In this document: positions 35,686 to 44,289 of the stretch, piece after piece | Layout of the letters: each line of letters begins with the position of its first letter | Numbering within the stretch: the stretch's first letter is position 1 | Assembly (NCBI RefSeq): GCF_018140925.1 | Contig: NZ_CP073315.1 | Coordinates: forward strand, 3,906,001-3,970,000 | Length of the DNA: 64,000 nt | Direction of reading: 5' to 3' | DNA from: Psychrobacillus sp. INOP01 | Lineage (GTDB): Bacteria > Bacillota > Bacilli > Bacillales_A > Planococcaceae | Made by a program: the position numbers and the translations under genes | Notes under the pieces: generated by a model | Seen by the model: only the letters and a program-made list of their open reading frames with translations | Told to the model about the DNA's origin: nothing | Databases searched by the model: none

Positions 35686-35892
35686 GTGTTATTAGTATCA
35701 TCAATGGATAAAATGTGGATATCGTTTGGATCTATGGGTTGTATGTTTTTAGCTATGGCATTTATGTTTTTTGTAAAGAATAAACTGAATAATAAATTCT
35801 TGAAGTTTATATTTGGTTTGATCGCATACATATTATTGTTTGTAGGTTTCATTACGATGATCTATATAATATCTAACCCAACTAAGGCTTAG
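35686..35892 (+). CDS. yphE: Small membrane protein, DUF2768 family (YphE-like)
   Basis: A 68-residue protein with two hydrophobic segments (about 9-31 and 39-64). KMWISFGSMGCMFLAM and its place between gpsA and the YphF-like lipoprotein match B. subtilis YphE (about 67 residues). GTG 35686 lies 8 nt after AAAGGTG; the open frame continues to 35623 without a better start. An extended -10, TG-T-TATACT, lies at 35650-35658. Function unknown. Confidence 0.78.
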   Translation: MLLVSSMDKMWISFGSMGCMFLAMAFMFFVKNKLNNKFLKFIFGLIAYILLFVGFITMIYIISNPTKA

Positions 35893-35905
35893 TAAGGAGA
35901 TTCCT

Positions 35906-36613
35906 ATGAAAAAGTTTAAACTTATTGCTGTAATTTTACTAATGATCTTCTTAGCCGGATGTGGTTATAAAAGCGGTTATGAACCTGAAAATTTATTGCC
36001 ATATGAGGATCAACTAGAGGCAGTTCAAAAAGCTGTTGATAGTTTTCAGGAAGATTCCAGTGGACTATTACCGATTAAAACGCGCGATATGGAAACTGAT
36101 CAATACATTAAATACCCAATTGACTTTAGCAAAATCATTCCATCCAAGCTTGGCGAGGCTCCTGCCAATTCATTTGAAGCAGGAGGTATTTATCAATACG
36201 TGCTAATGGATGTTGAAGAGAATCCTACGGTTAAATTAGTGGACCTACGTATCGCGGATACACTACGTGACATTAATTATCGAAAAGGTATAAATGGATT
36301 CGGTCCGATAGCTGAAACGATTGTAGAAGGTGTTTATAAGCTGGACTATAAAAAAATGGGTTATAATGGTGAATTATCTGTTCAAAGTCCATACTCTGAT
36401 ACTCAATTACCGATTGTAGTTACTGGTGATGGGGAGGTCTATGTAGATTACTCCATAGAATTAAATAGATTACTACAAGAAACAGAAGATAAAATAGAGC
36501 CTGGAGATGACATTCGTTATCTGTTAACAGATAATTTTGCAATTGTCCCAGCCTATTCCCTACCTTACACGGTAAACGAACAGAATGAGCCTATTTTTAT
36601 GTTGGAAAAATAA
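35906..36613 (+). CDS. yphF: Lipoprotein YphF-like
   Basis: A 235-residue lipoprotein with signal peptide and lipobox LAGC (cysteine near 19). The rest is a soluble extracytoplasmic domain without motifs I recognise. Position between yphE and spoIVA agrees with B. subtilis YphF. ATG 35906 follows AAGGAG and starts 13 bp after yphE, so the two form an operon. Confidence 0.82.
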   Translation: MKKFKLIAVILLMIFLAGCGYKSGYEPENLLPYEDQLEAVQKAVDSFQEDSSGLLPIKTRDMETDQYIKYPIDFSKIIPSKLGEAPANSFEAGGIYQYVLMDVEENPTVKLVDLRIADTLRDINYRKGINGFGPIAETIVEGVYKLDYKKMGYNGELSVQSPYSDTQLPIVVTGDGEVYVDYSIELNRLLQETEDKIEPGDDIRYLLTDNFAIVPAYSLPYTVNEQNEPIFMLEK

Positions 36614-36618
36614 AAAGG

Positions 36619-36652
36619 ACGTTTCGTGCGATATGCATGAAACGTTTTTTTT
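36619..36652 (+). terminator. Intrinsic terminator after yphF
   Basis: ACGTTTCGTGC pairs with GCATGAAACGT around GATAT, followed by T8. A CATATATT (sigma-E -10 pattern CATANNNT) follows at 36656-36663 before spoIVA, but no convincing -35 was found. Confidence 0.88.
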
Positions 36653-36688
36653 GTGCATATATTAAATTGCTAAGAAAGGAGAGTATCC

Positions 36689-38167
36689 ATGTCGAGTAAA
36701 CTGTATGAACAGATAGCAGAAAGAACGAATGGTGATGTGTATATTGGTGTAGTCGGCCCTGTCCGAGTAGGTAAGTCTACTTTTGTAAAACGAGTAATGG
36801 AGTTAGTAGTAATACCGAACATCCAGGAAGAGGCCGAACGTCTACGTGCACAAGATGAATTGCCTCAAAGTTCACCTGGTAATGTAATAATGACAGCAGA
36901 GCCTAAATTTGTGCCTGCACACGGGACAAATATTCATCTAGGAGAAGATCAGCTACGCTTACAGATCAGACTAGTAGATTGTGTGGGGTATATGATTGAC
37001 GGCATTAAAACACATTCGGGTGAAGAGGGTCAGAAGTTGGTGCATACCCCATGGCATAGCGAAGCAATACCTTTTGAAGAAGCAGCTAGAATCGGTACAG
37101 ACAAAGTAATTAGAGATCATTCAACTATTGGTATTGTTGTCACTACGGATGGAACAGTAAATAATATTCCACGTATAGCAGCTGAAAGTGCAGAACAACA
37201 AATCATCACACAATTAAAAGAGATTGGTAAGCCGTTTGTGATCGTTTTAAACAGTAAAAATCCAGGTCATTTAGAGACGATTCAATTAAGTGAAGAATTA
37301 CAGAGACAACATGAGGTTCCGGTAATTGCAACTGCCGTTGATCGTATGACTGCTGAGGAAATTCAATACATACTCCAACAAGCACTCTATGAATTTCCGA
37401 TCACGGATATCGAATTAGTCAAACCAGATTGGACAGATGTACTTGAACCGGATCATTTTGTCAATAATGCCATCACTTCTTCTTTACAAGAGTGGCTGCA
37501 GATAGTATCCAAAATGAAAGACGTGAAAGAATTAGCTTCTAGATTTAAGCAAGTTCCCTTTATCCAATCTGCAGAAGTGGTTGAGGCAAATCCAGGCAGA
37601 GGATCTGCATGTATACAAATCGGTTTAAAACCCGAAGTGTTTCAAGAAGTTTGTGATGAATGGTTAGAGGAGCCTATTGAGTCCAAAAAGGATTGGCTAC
37701 TATTTGTTAAAGAGGCTTCTACAGCTAAAAAGGCATATAATAAATTTTCAGAGGCATTAGAAGCAGCAAAAAAACACGGTTACGGTGTATCTTTGCCAAC
37801 TATTCAAGATTTTCAGCCTACTGCACCAGAAATTATAAAACAAAATAATTTCTATGGTGTAAGCTTAAAAGCAAAAGCCGCATCTCTTCACATTATTCGT
37901 GTGGATATGGAAGCGGAATTCGCGCCATTAATCGGGTCTGAATTTCATAGTCAACAATTATTAAAAGATTTAAAACATGGGTTTTTACATGACCGAGATG
38001 CTTTATGGCAAACACAGGTTTTTGGGACTTCACTAGTGGAAGTATTAAAAGAAAGTTTACGTTATAAAACAGAAAGTGTTTCTGACGTTGCGAAGAAAAG
38101 AATGCGAGAAACGATTGAACGAATGGTGAATGAAGGTGACCGAGGGATGGTCACATTTATATTGTGA
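36689..38167 (+). CDS. spoIVA: Stage IV sporulation protein A (spore coat basement ATPase)
   Basis: A 492-residue, highly conserved coat morphogenetic protein, the length of B. subtilis SpoIVA. The Walker A box GPVRVGKST is at 23-31. It polymerises on the forespore surface with ATP hydrolysis and is anchored by SpoVM through its C-terminus (ending NEGDRGMVTFIL). ATG 36689 follows AAAGGAGAG. Mother-cell (sigma-E) control is known for the family. Confidence 0.97.
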   Translation: MSSKLYEQIAERTNGDVYIGVVGPVRVGKSTFVKRVMELVVIPNIQEEAERLRAQDELPQSSPGNVIMTAEPKFVPAHGTNIHLGEDQLRLQIRLVDCVGYMIDGIKTHSGEEGQKLVHTPWHSEAIPFEEAARIGTDKVIRDHSTIGIVVTTDGTVNNIPRIAAESAEQQIITQLKEIGKPFVIVLNSKNPGHLETIQLSEELQRQHEVPVIATAVDRMTAEEIQYILQQALYEFPITDIELVKPDWTDVLEPDHFVNNAITSSLQEWLQIVSKMKDVKELASRFKQVPFIQSAEVVEANPGRGSACIQIGLKPEVFQEVCDEWLEEPIESKKDWLLFVKEASTAKKAYNKFSEALEAAKKHGYGVSLPTIQDFQPTAPEIIKQNNFYGVSLKAKAASLHIIRVDMEAEFAPLIGSEFHSQQLLKDLKHGFLHDRDALWQTQVFGTSLVEVLKESLRYKTESVSDVAKKRMRETIERMVNEGDRGMVTFIL

Positions 38168-38174
38168 ATCCAAT

Positions 38175-38208
38175 ACAGGACTTTTTGCGACTATGCAAAA
38201 AGTCCTGT
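38175..38208 (+). terminator. Hairpin after spoIVA
   Basis: ACAGGACTTTTTGC pairs with GCAAAAAGTCCTGT, a 14-bp perfect stem, followed by TATTG rather than a full T run. Confidence 0.7.
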
Positions 38209-38265
38209 TATTGTGCGAAAATGCCCTTTTTTTGAGGAAACTTAGCTAAAGTCGTGTAAATTGTG

Positions 38266-38294
38266 TTGCGAAGGTTTTTTGGTTGTGATACTCT
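38266..38294 (+). promoter_or_regulatory. Promoter of hup
   Basis: TTGCGA (38266-38271), 17 nt, TACTCT (38289-38294) with TG one base before. The hexamers are moderate and the spacing exact. Confidence 0.5.
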
Positions 38295-38339
38295 TTTTAC
38301 AGGATTGAAGCTATCTTCCTTTGAGAGGAGGTGAATGGT

Positions 38340-38612
38340 ATGAATAAAACAGAACTAGTTAACTCTGTTGCAGAAGCTACAGAACTTTCTAAAAAAGACG
38401 CTTCTAAAGCTGTTGAAGCTGTATTTGAATCAATTCAAACTGCTCTTGCAGATGGTGAAAAAGTTCAATTAATCGGTTTTGGAAACTTTGAAGTTCGTGA
38501 ACGTGCTGCACGTAAAGGACGTAACCCACAAACAGGTAAAGAAATCGACATCGCGGCTAGCAAAGTACCTGCGTTTAAACCAGGTAAAGCACTTAAAGAC
38601 GCAGTTAAATAA
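38340..38612 (+). CDS. hup: DNA-binding protein HU
   Basis: A 90-residue HU-family nucleoid protein: [20 protein letters not shown], then [20 protein letters not shown] with the DNA-intercalating arm RNPQTG, and a basic tail. AGGAGGTGA lies 6-8 nt before ATG 38340; the GTG at 38331 is inside that ribosome site. Position between spoIVA and folE (mtrA) equals B. subtilis hbs. Confidence 0.97.
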   Translation: MNKTELVNSVAEATELSKKDASKAVEAVFESIQTALADGEKVQLIGFGNFEVRERAARKGRNPQTGKEIDIAASKVPAFKPGKALKDAVK

Positions 38613-38629
38613 CTGATGTTGTAGTACAT

Positions 38630-38672
38630 AGAACGGTTATTGTGGAGCTTGCTTCACGGTAGCCGTTCTTTT
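38630..38672 (+). terminator. Intrinsic terminator after hup
   Basis: AGAACGGTT pairs with AGCCGTTCT (one G-T pair), inner GTG / CAC, then TTTTC. Confidence 0.78.
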
Positions 38673-38793
38673 CAATTAAGTTCTGTTATCAGATTGTTCG
38701 ATTGTTAAGCTAACCCATAAAAAGAAAATCAGAAATTGAGAAGGATAAAATATGCAAGTATGGGCTTATTATAAATTTATTTATTATAAGCAT

Positions 38794-38822
38794 TTCATAT
38801 GCTAAGATGCTATTGATATAAT
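38794..38822 (+). promoter_or_regulatory. Promoter of folE-mtrB
   Basis: TTCATA (38794-38799), 17 nt, TATAAT (38817-38822) with an extended TG at 38814-38815. Confidence 0.7.
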
Positions 38823-38846
38823 ACATAAGTTTTAGGGGGTCTACAG

Positions 38847-39416
38847 ATGACAAAAGTCGATCTGAACAAGATAGAAGAAGCTGTTAAAATGATCTTAGAG
38901 GCAGTCGGAGAAGATCCGAGTAGAGAGGGATTGTTAGACACTCCTAAAAGAGTGTCTAAAATGTACGCAGAAATGTTCGAAGGCTTACATCAGGATCCAA
39001 AGGAATATTTTAAAACTGTTTTTAACGAAGAGCATGAAGAGTTAGTTTTAGTAAAAGATATTCCATTTTACTCCATGTGTGAACATCATTTAGTTCCTTT
39101 TTACGGAAAAGCACATGTCGCATATATTCCTCGTAATGGGGTGGTCACTGGTTTAAGTAAACTTGCTAGAGCTGTAGAGACGACAGCAAGACGTCCTCAA
39201 CTTCAAGAAAGAATCACCTCAAGCGTGGCGGATGATATAATGCAAATGCTAAATCCGCACGGTGTATATGTAGTAGTGGAAGCGGAGCATATGTGTATGA
39301 CGATGCGAGGTATTAAAAAACCTGGTGCAAAAACAATTACTGCTGTTGCACGTGGAATTTTAGAAAAGGACGACGTGAAGCGCTCCGAAATACTTTCATT
39401 TATACAGATGAAGTAA
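38847..39416 (+). CDS. folE: GTP cyclohydrolase I
   Basis: A 189-residue enzyme opening folate synthesis (GTP to dihydroneopterin triphosphate). Zinc ligands C78 and H81 are in [10 protein letters not shown], with the second cysteine in EHMCMTMRG. In B. subtilis it is mtrA, co-transcribed with mtrB as here. ATG follows AGGGGG. Confidence 0.97.
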   Translation: MTKVDLNKIEEAVKMILEAVGEDPSREGLLDTPKRVSKMYAEMFEGLHQDPKEYFKTVFNEEHEELVLVKDIPFYSMCEHHLVPFYGKAHVAYIPRNGVVTGLSKLARAVETTARRPQLQERITSSVADDIMQMLNPHGVYVVVEAEHMCMTMRGIKKPGAKTITAVARGILEKDDVKRSEILSFIQMK

Positions 39417-39483
39417 CACCTTTGGATGTCGGCTTTAGAATATGGTATGATGGAAAAAGACTGTGAACAAAGGAGACTATAAT

Positions 39484-39705
39484 ATGTCTAGTTCAGATTA
39501 TATTTTGATAAAAGCAGAGGAAGATGGAGTTCATGTAATTGGTCTTACAAGAGGAACAGATACAAAATTTCATCATTCTGAAAAACTGGATAATGGCGAA
39601 GTTATGATTGCCCAGTTTACCGAACATACGTCGGCCATGAAGATCAGAGGAAAAGCATCAATTCATTCTGCAAATGGTATTATACAATCCGAATCTAAAA
39701 AATAA
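39484..39705 (+). CDS. mtrB: Tryptophan RNA-binding attenuation protein TRAP
   Basis: A 73-residue subunit of the 11-mer ring that binds tryptophan and (G/U)AG repeats in trp leader RNA. The sequence [30 protein letters not shown] and the central FHHSEKL match TRAP closely, including residues of the RNA-binding KKR-type surface. ATG 39484 follows AAAGGAG; the frame upstream to 39463 is noncoding. No trp gene is in this window. Confidence 0.96.
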   Translation: MSSSDYILIKAEEDGVHVIGLTRGTDTKFHHSEKLDNGEVMIAQFTEHTSAMKIRGKASIHSANGIIQSESKK

Positions 39706-39762
39706 TTATTTAAAATAACCAGATAGACAGATAAAGCGCAGTTGGGAAATGGAGTAAAGTGT

Positions 39763-40524
39763 ATGAACGAAGCATTGATCAAACAACATATAAAGCAGTA
39801 TAAAGATGGTATTCTCAAACAAGTTCAGCAAAGTACTTTGTTAAAATATACCGGGGCTCCTGTCATTGATGAAGAGCGTTTGTTTTTTACACTTTTACCA
39901 CTATTTAATGGGGAAGAATGGGAAGAGTCTCAAAGCAACTCCGCCATTGCAGTTACGCTTATCTTTTCTGCCTTAGCTGCACACGACTTAGTAAAAGAAT
40001 TGAATGCAACAACCAAGGAACAGCAACTACAAGTATTAGCTGGGGATTATTATAGCGGGAAGTATTACCAGTTATTAGCTAGCGACAAACAATTAGACTT
40101 AATCCAACAATTGTCGGATGGTGTCGCGACTATATCTGAACAGAAAACTAAATTTTATGATCGACAATTATATAGCTTTGAAGAACTCATACAATCTATA
40201 CAACTGATTGAATCTAAATCTATCGAACAACTTTATGATTATTATTCATTTCATGAGTATGTATTCGTTATGAAAGAGTCCTTGCTACTCATTGCTTTAA
40301 AAAAAGAACTAGAAGCATATGAACAAGGCGGCCAACCGTTTTACATTAGTAAATCTAGTCAATTACAAGCTAATATTAATTTGCTACAGGTGGAGATAGA
40401 AAAAGTTGAGTCTCTACTCAAAGAAGAAATCACCAACTCAGAGCTATTACAAGACCAACTAAAAAATATAATGTTAAATAAATTAATGAAAAGCACCTTA
40501 GAAAAGCAGTTGAGAGAAGGTTAA
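39763..40524 (+). CDS. hepS: Heptaprenyl diphosphate synthase component I
   Basis: A 253-residue non-catalytic partner of HepT in making the menaquinone side chain. Sequence conservation in this family is low; the call rests on length, a helical character and position directly between mtrB and menG as in B. subtilis. ATG 39763 has GGAG 9 nt upstream; TTG 39742 upstream is unlikely. Confidence 0.85.
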   Translation: MNEALIKQHIKQYKDGILKQVQQSTLLKYTGAPVIDEERLFFTLLPLFNGEEWEESQSNSAIAVTLIFSALAAHDLVKELNATTKEQQLQVLAGDYYSGKYYQLLASDKQLDLIQQLSDGVATISEQKTKFYDRQLYSFEELIQSIQLIESKSIEQLYDYYSFHEYVFVMKESLLLIALKKELEAYEQGGQPFYISKSSQLQANINLLQVEIEKVESLLKEEITNSELLQDQLKNIMLNKLMKSTLEKQLREG

Positions 40525-40527
40525 ATC

Positions 40528-41232
40528 GTGGGGAAATCAAAAGAACAGCATGTGCATGAAGTTTTCGAAAAAATATCCGATAATTATGATTCGATGAATT
40601 CGGTTATTAGCTTTCAACAACATAAAGCATGGCGAAAAGATACGATGAAGGCTATGCAAGTAAAGTCTGGAAGCAAAGCATTGGACGTATGTTGTGGAAC
40701 AGCAGATTGGACAATCGCATTGGCTGAGGCAACTGGACCAACTGGTGACGTTAGAGGTTTAGATTTTAGTCAAAATATGTTAAATGTTGGGTTAGAAAAA
40801 GTAAAGCGAATTTCTCAAATTGAGTTAATTCAAGGAAATGCGATGGAATTGCCATTCGAAGATAATTCTTTTGATTATGTAACGATTGGTTTCGGTTTAC
40901 GCAATGTTCCGGACTATACACAAGTGTTAAGTGAAATGAATCGTGTTGCTAAACCAGGTGGAATGGTTGTTTGTTTAGAAACGTCACAACCTGATTCGAA
41001 ATTATTCAATGGGTTATTCCGATTCTATTTCCGTTATATCATGCCGATCTTTGGAAAACTTTTTGCGAAAAGCTATAAAGAATACTCATGGTTACAGGAG
41101 TCTGCTAAAGAGTTTCCAAATAGAGCCGAGTTAACTAAGCTATTTGAAAAAGTGGGCATGGTTAATGTGACAAGCAAACCATATAGTGGTGGAGCGGCAG
41201 CTAGACATATTGGGTATAAAAAAGATATTTAA
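40528..41232 (+). CDS. menG: Demethylmenaquinone methyltransferase
   Basis: A 234-residue class I SAM methyltransferase (UbiE/MenG) doing the last menaquinone step. The family signatures [28 protein letters not shown] (SAM motif I) and FGLRNVPDY are present. GTG start with GAAGG upstream, 3 bp after hepS. Between hepS and hepT, as in B. subtilis. Confidence 0.96.
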   Translation: MGKSKEQHVHEVFEKISDNYDSMNSVISFQQHKAWRKDTMKAMQVKSGSKALDVCCGTADWTIALAEATGPTGDVRGLDFSQNMLNVGLEKVKRISQIELIQGNAMELPFEDNSFDYVTIGFGLRNVPDYTQVLSEMNRVAKPGGMVVCLETSQPDSKLFNGLFRFYFRYIMPIFGKLFAKSYKEYSWLQESAKEFPNRAELTKLFEKVGMVNVTSKPYSGGAAARHIGYKKDI

Positions 41233-41250
41233 GTGAGTGAGGTTGTAACC

Positions 41251-42225
41251 GTGGATAAGATGAAGTTAAAGTTACTCTATTCCGATTTAAAATCGGATCT
41301 TGATATCATCGAAAAAGAATTAGCTATAGCGGTGAATTCATCCTCTCACTTATTGAATGAGGCGTCTCTTCATTTATTACGTGCTGGTGGTAAACGAATT
41401 AGACCAGTTTTCGTCTTGCTTGCAGCGAAATTTGGAAACTATTCAATAGACTCTATAAAAAATGTGGCTGTTTCTGTTGAACTCATTCATATGGCTTCTC
41501 TCGTCCATGATGATGTAATTGACGATGCGGAAACTAGACGGGGCAGAGAAACGGTGAAGGCACAGTGGAATAATCGGGTCGCGATGTATACAGGGGATTT
41601 TCTTTTTGCAAATGCAATTGAATACATAACAGATTTACAAAATACATATGCACATGAAGTGTTATCGCAAACAATGGTGGAACTTTGTATTGGTGAGATT
41701 ATCCAAATCGAGGATAAACACTATCTTGAACAAACGGTTCGAGACTATTTACGTCGGATTAAACGAAAAACAGCAATTTTAATATCTGCAAGCTGTGAAT
41801 TAGGTGCAATTGCTTCCGATGCAGACGAGAAAACAGTAGAGCATCTGAAACGGTTTGGATATTATGTCGGTATGTCATTTCAAATAATCGATGACATTCT
41901 GGACCTTACATCTACTGATGAGCAATTAGGCAAACCTGCTGGATCTGATCTTGCACAGGGAAATATTACTTTGCCGGTTCTATATGTAAAAAACGATCCA
42001 GTCATCGAACCTTTATTAAGAGAAATATTAGAAGGAACGATTAGTGACGCAAATAGACAGCTGCTGTTATTGAAAATTCGCGAATCAGACGGTATAAATC
42101 GTGCAAAACAAATAAGTAATATATACTTGCAAAAAGCGCTAAATGAAGTAAAGCAACTACCGGCAAACTCCGCAAAGAAATCGTTACAAAACATTGCTTT
42201 GTTTATGAGTAAAAGGAAATTCTAA
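41251..42225 (+). CDS. hepT: Heptaprenyl diphosphate synthase component II
   Basis: A 324-residue trans-isoprenyl diphosphate synthase. The first aspartate-rich motif DDVIDD is at 87-92 and the second, DDILD, near 216; GGKRIRP precedes the first. It condenses isopentenyl units into the C35 menaquinone tail with HepS. GTG 41251 (GTGAGG 8 nt upstream) is preferred to GTG 41233, which touches the menG stop. Confidence 0.95.
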   Translation: MDKMKLKLLYSDLKSDLDIIEKELAIAVNSSSHLLNEASLHLLRAGGKRIRPVFVLLAAKFGNYSIDSIKNVAVSVELIHMASLVHDDVIDDAETRRGRETVKAQWNNRVAMYTGDFLFANAIEYITDLQNTYAHEVLSQTMVELCIGEIIQIEDKHYLEQTVRDYLRRIKRKTAILISASCELGAIASDADEKTVEHLKRFGYYVGMSFQIIDDILDLTSTDEQLGKPAGSDLAQGNITLPVLYVKNDPVIEPLLREILEGTISDANRQLLLLKIRESDGINRAKQISNIYLQKALNEVKQLPANSAKKSLQNIALFMSKRKF

Positions 42226-42370
42226 ACAACACAAATTTAAGGTTATATAACCTCTAGGGCATAGAGCAAATAACCAGATATTAATTTAATTTGAAAATAA
42301 TGAATTATAATGATAATATTTGTAACGGTGGAGAATAAAGTCCATTATATATTTTTGAGGAGTGTTAACT

Positions 42371-42817
42371 ATGGAAAAGACATTTTTAATGGTAAAACCT
42401 GATGGCGTACAACGTAACTTAATCGGTGAAATCGTAGGTCGTTTTGAAGCAAAAGGATTCCAATTAGTTGGAGCAAAATTAATGCAAATTCCTACTGAAC
42501 TTGCTGAACAACATTACGGTGAGCATAAAGAGCGCCCATTCTTCGGTGAATTAGTAGAATTCATCACTTCTGGACCAGTTTTCGCAATGGTTTGGGAAGG
42601 TGAGAACGTTATCTCAACTGCTCGTTTAATGATGGGTGCTACAAACCCTAAAGAATCTGCACCTGGAACTATCCGTGGAGATTTCGCAGTAACTGTAGGG
42701 AAAAATATTATCCACGGTTCTGATGCTCCTGAAAGCGCGGAACGCGAAATCGGATTATTCTTCAAACAAGAAGAACTAGTATCTTACAAAAAAGATGCTA
42801 ACAACTGGATTAACTAA
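42371..42817 (+). CDS. ndk: Nucleoside diphosphate kinase
   Basis: A 148-residue NDP kinase. The phospho-histidine is H115 in [16 protein letters not shown]; the N-terminal [14 protein letters not shown] is typical. ATG 42371 has GAGGAG 9 nt upstream. Codon choice is more biased than in its neighbours, as expected for an abundant protein. Position between hepT and cheR matches B. subtilis. Confidence 0.97.
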   Translation: MEKTFLMVKPDGVQRNLIGEIVGRFEAKGFQLVGAKLMQIPTELAEQHYGEHKERPFFGELVEFITSGPVFAMVWEGENVISTARLMMGATNPKESAPGTIRGDFAVTVGKNIIHGSDAPESAEREIGLFFKQEELVSYKKDANNWIN

Positions 42818-42822
42818 TATCT

Positions 42823-42865
42823 AAAATGGTTGTTTATGACTTCGGTCATAAACAACCATTTTTTT
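42823..42865 (+). terminator. Strong intrinsic terminator after ndk
   Basis: An 18-bp stem, AAAATGGTTGTTTATGAC and complement, around the stable tetraloop TTCG, followed by a T run. Confidence 0.92.
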
Positions 42866-42882
42866 GTTTTGAAAAATGTTCA

Positions 42883-43087
42883 ATACGAGCGAGATTCGAG
42901 CTTATACGAGAGAGACTGGTTGGTATATGAGAGCCCCACGGTTATACGAGAGGCCTCTACATCTAAGCGAGCAAAATTCGGGCTCGTACGAGAGAGAATG
43001 ATGCTATACGAGAGCCCTATGGTTATAATAGAGATATCAACGCCTATACGAGCGAAAATGACAGCTATACGAGAGAGACGCTATCTC
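42883..43087. repeat. Tandem array of ten ~20.5-bp units with higher-order structure (array C)
   Basis: Units start at 42883, 42904, 42925, 42944, 42965, 42986, 43006, 43025, 43046 and 43067, lengths 19-21 bp, each opening with ATACGAG or a variant. Units fall into four types ordered c-d-a-b-c-d-a-b-c-d: the two 19-bp a-units read ATATGAGAGCCCCACGGTT and ATACGAGAGCCCTATGGTT. The a-to-a distance is 81 bp. It sits between the ndk terminator and a second terminator, before cheR. An 88-codon frame spans it but has no ribosome site. Confidence 0.8.
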
Positions 43088-43094
43088 AACAGTT

Positions 43095-43133
43095 AAAAAG
43101 ACGGACAAATGTTCACATTTATCTGTCTTTTTT
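43095..43133 (+). terminator. Intrinsic terminator downstream of array C
   Basis: AAAAAGACgGAcAAATG, loop TTCA, CATTTaTCtGTCTTTTTT. It closes the array interval although no gene lies between it and the ndk terminator. Confidence 0.8.
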
Positions 43134-43198
43134 GTATGTTCGAAATGCTACGTATAAGATATACTAAATATAGGTTTTCAGAAAGGAGCGAAGTCATT

Positions 43199-43969
43199 TT
43201 GCCGGACTATATAAAGTTTGTGAATTCCATTAAGAAAAAAACAGGTATCGATCTTGCGGCGTATAAAGAGGCGCAGATGCGACGTAGACTTACCTCTTTG
43301 TATGAAAAAAAGGGATATAAAAATTTTGTTGAATTTTATCAAGCACTCGACTCGAATAGAGATTTAATGAATGAATTTCTAGATAGAATGACGATTAATG
43401 TTTCGGAGTTTTATCGGAATGCGAAACGCTGGGATGTACTACAAACTAAAATATTTCCGAAATTATTAGAAACTAATAAACGTCTAAAAATTTGGAGTGC
43501 AGCATGCTCTACTGGAGAAGAACCTTATACAATTGCTATGGTTCTGTCCAATCATGTTCCTTTATCTCAAGTTGCTATACACGCAACGGATTTAGATGAA
43601 AATGCAATACAACGTGCGAAGGTTGGTGTTTATCCTGAACGGTCGCTAGCCGAGGTTCCAATGGTTATGAAGAATAAGTACTTTGAGAACCAAACGCCAT
43701 TTTATAAGATAAGTGATTCGGTTAAAAAGACAGTAACATTTAAAAAACATAATCTATTGAAAGATACATATGATAAAAACTTTGATTTGATTGTTTGTAG
43801 GAATGTCATGATTTACTTTACAGAAGAAGCAAAAGATCAAATTTATCAAAACTTTAGTGATTCGCTTCGGTCCGGAGGAATACTATTCGTCGGTAGTACG
43901 GAACAGATATTCAATCCAGGAAAATATGGATTTGAAACGGAAGATACCTTTTTTTATCGGAAAAAATAA
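43199..43969 (+). CDS. cheR: Chemotaxis methyltransferase CheR
   Basis: A 256-residue SAM-dependent glutamate methyltransferase for chemoreceptors. YKEAQMRRRLTSLYEKKGY and TINVSEFYRN mark the N-terminal domain, KIWSAACSTGEEPYTIAM the SAM site, and IVCRNVMIYF and LFVGSTEQIFNP the C-terminal half. TTG 43199 has AAAGGAGCGAAG upstream and gives the B. subtilis length; the longer frame from 43109 starts in a terminator. Confidence 0.95.
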   Translation: MPDYIKFVNSIKKKTGIDLAAYKEAQMRRRLTSLYEKKGYKNFVEFYQALDSNRDLMNEFLDRMTINVSEFYRNAKRWDVLQTKIFPKLLETNKRLKIWSAACSTGEEPYTIAMVLSNHVPLSQVAIHATDLDENAIQRAKVGVYPERSLAEVPMVMKNKYFENQTPFYKISDSVKKTVTFKKHNLLKDTYDKNFDLIVCRNVMIYFTEEAKDQIYQNFSDSLRSGGILFVGSTEQIFNPGKYGFETEDTFFYRKK

Positions 43970-43973
43970 GTGG

Positions 43974-44003
43974 AACTGTCCGGGAAATTTCGGACAGTTT
44001 TCT
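43974..44003 (+). terminator. Intrinsic terminator after cheR
   Basis: AACTGTCCG, loop GGAAATTT, CGGACAGTT, then TTC. The rest of the gap to the aroC promoter (44004-44220) holds no feature I can support. Confidence 0.82.
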
Positions 44004-44220
44004 TATAAGAAAAGATAAAGTACAGAAGTTGAGTAAAATCAATAATTTTAGGTATAGAACGAACAATCAATTATTAAGTCGAAATAATGAGGTGCAATCG
44101 ATCAATGAATAAAAAAATAACGATCAGCCCATTACTATAATCGGTTAAAGAGTTGGGAGCGCCTTTACGAAATCCTTCCAGTGCAAGTAGAATTTTTCGT
44201 AGGGACTTGTGTATTTCTTC

Positions 44221-44249
44221 TATACATTGTATTGAAATTTTGTTATAGT
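44221..44249 (+). promoter_or_regulatory. Promoter of the aromatic supra-operon
   Basis: TATACA (44221-44226), 17 nt, TATAGT (44244-44249) with TG one base before it (extended -10). Confidence 0.5.
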
Positions 44250-44289
44250 GATAAACAAATACTTTAGCGAGTTGAAGGGGGAAAGTGCT

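Noticed and set aside
35319-35704. Two overlapping minus-strand frames (76 and 116 codons) before yphE
   Set aside because: They run through the orphan hairpin and the repeat and lack ribosome sites or recognisable domains.
36631-36663. Sigma-E promoter before spoIVA
   Set aside because: CATATATT fits the -10, but no acceptable -35 lies at the required distance, so it is noted only in the terminator entry.
42883-43087. CRISPR array
   Set aside because: Units are degenerate, only ~20 bp, with no separate conserved repeat and unique spacer, and no cas genes are nearby.
42830-43096. 88-codon plus-strand frame across the ndk-cheR array
   Set aside because: It starts inside the ndk terminator, has no ribosome site, and its internal repeats merely reflect the DNA array, whose a-to-a distance (81 bp) happens to be a multiple of three.
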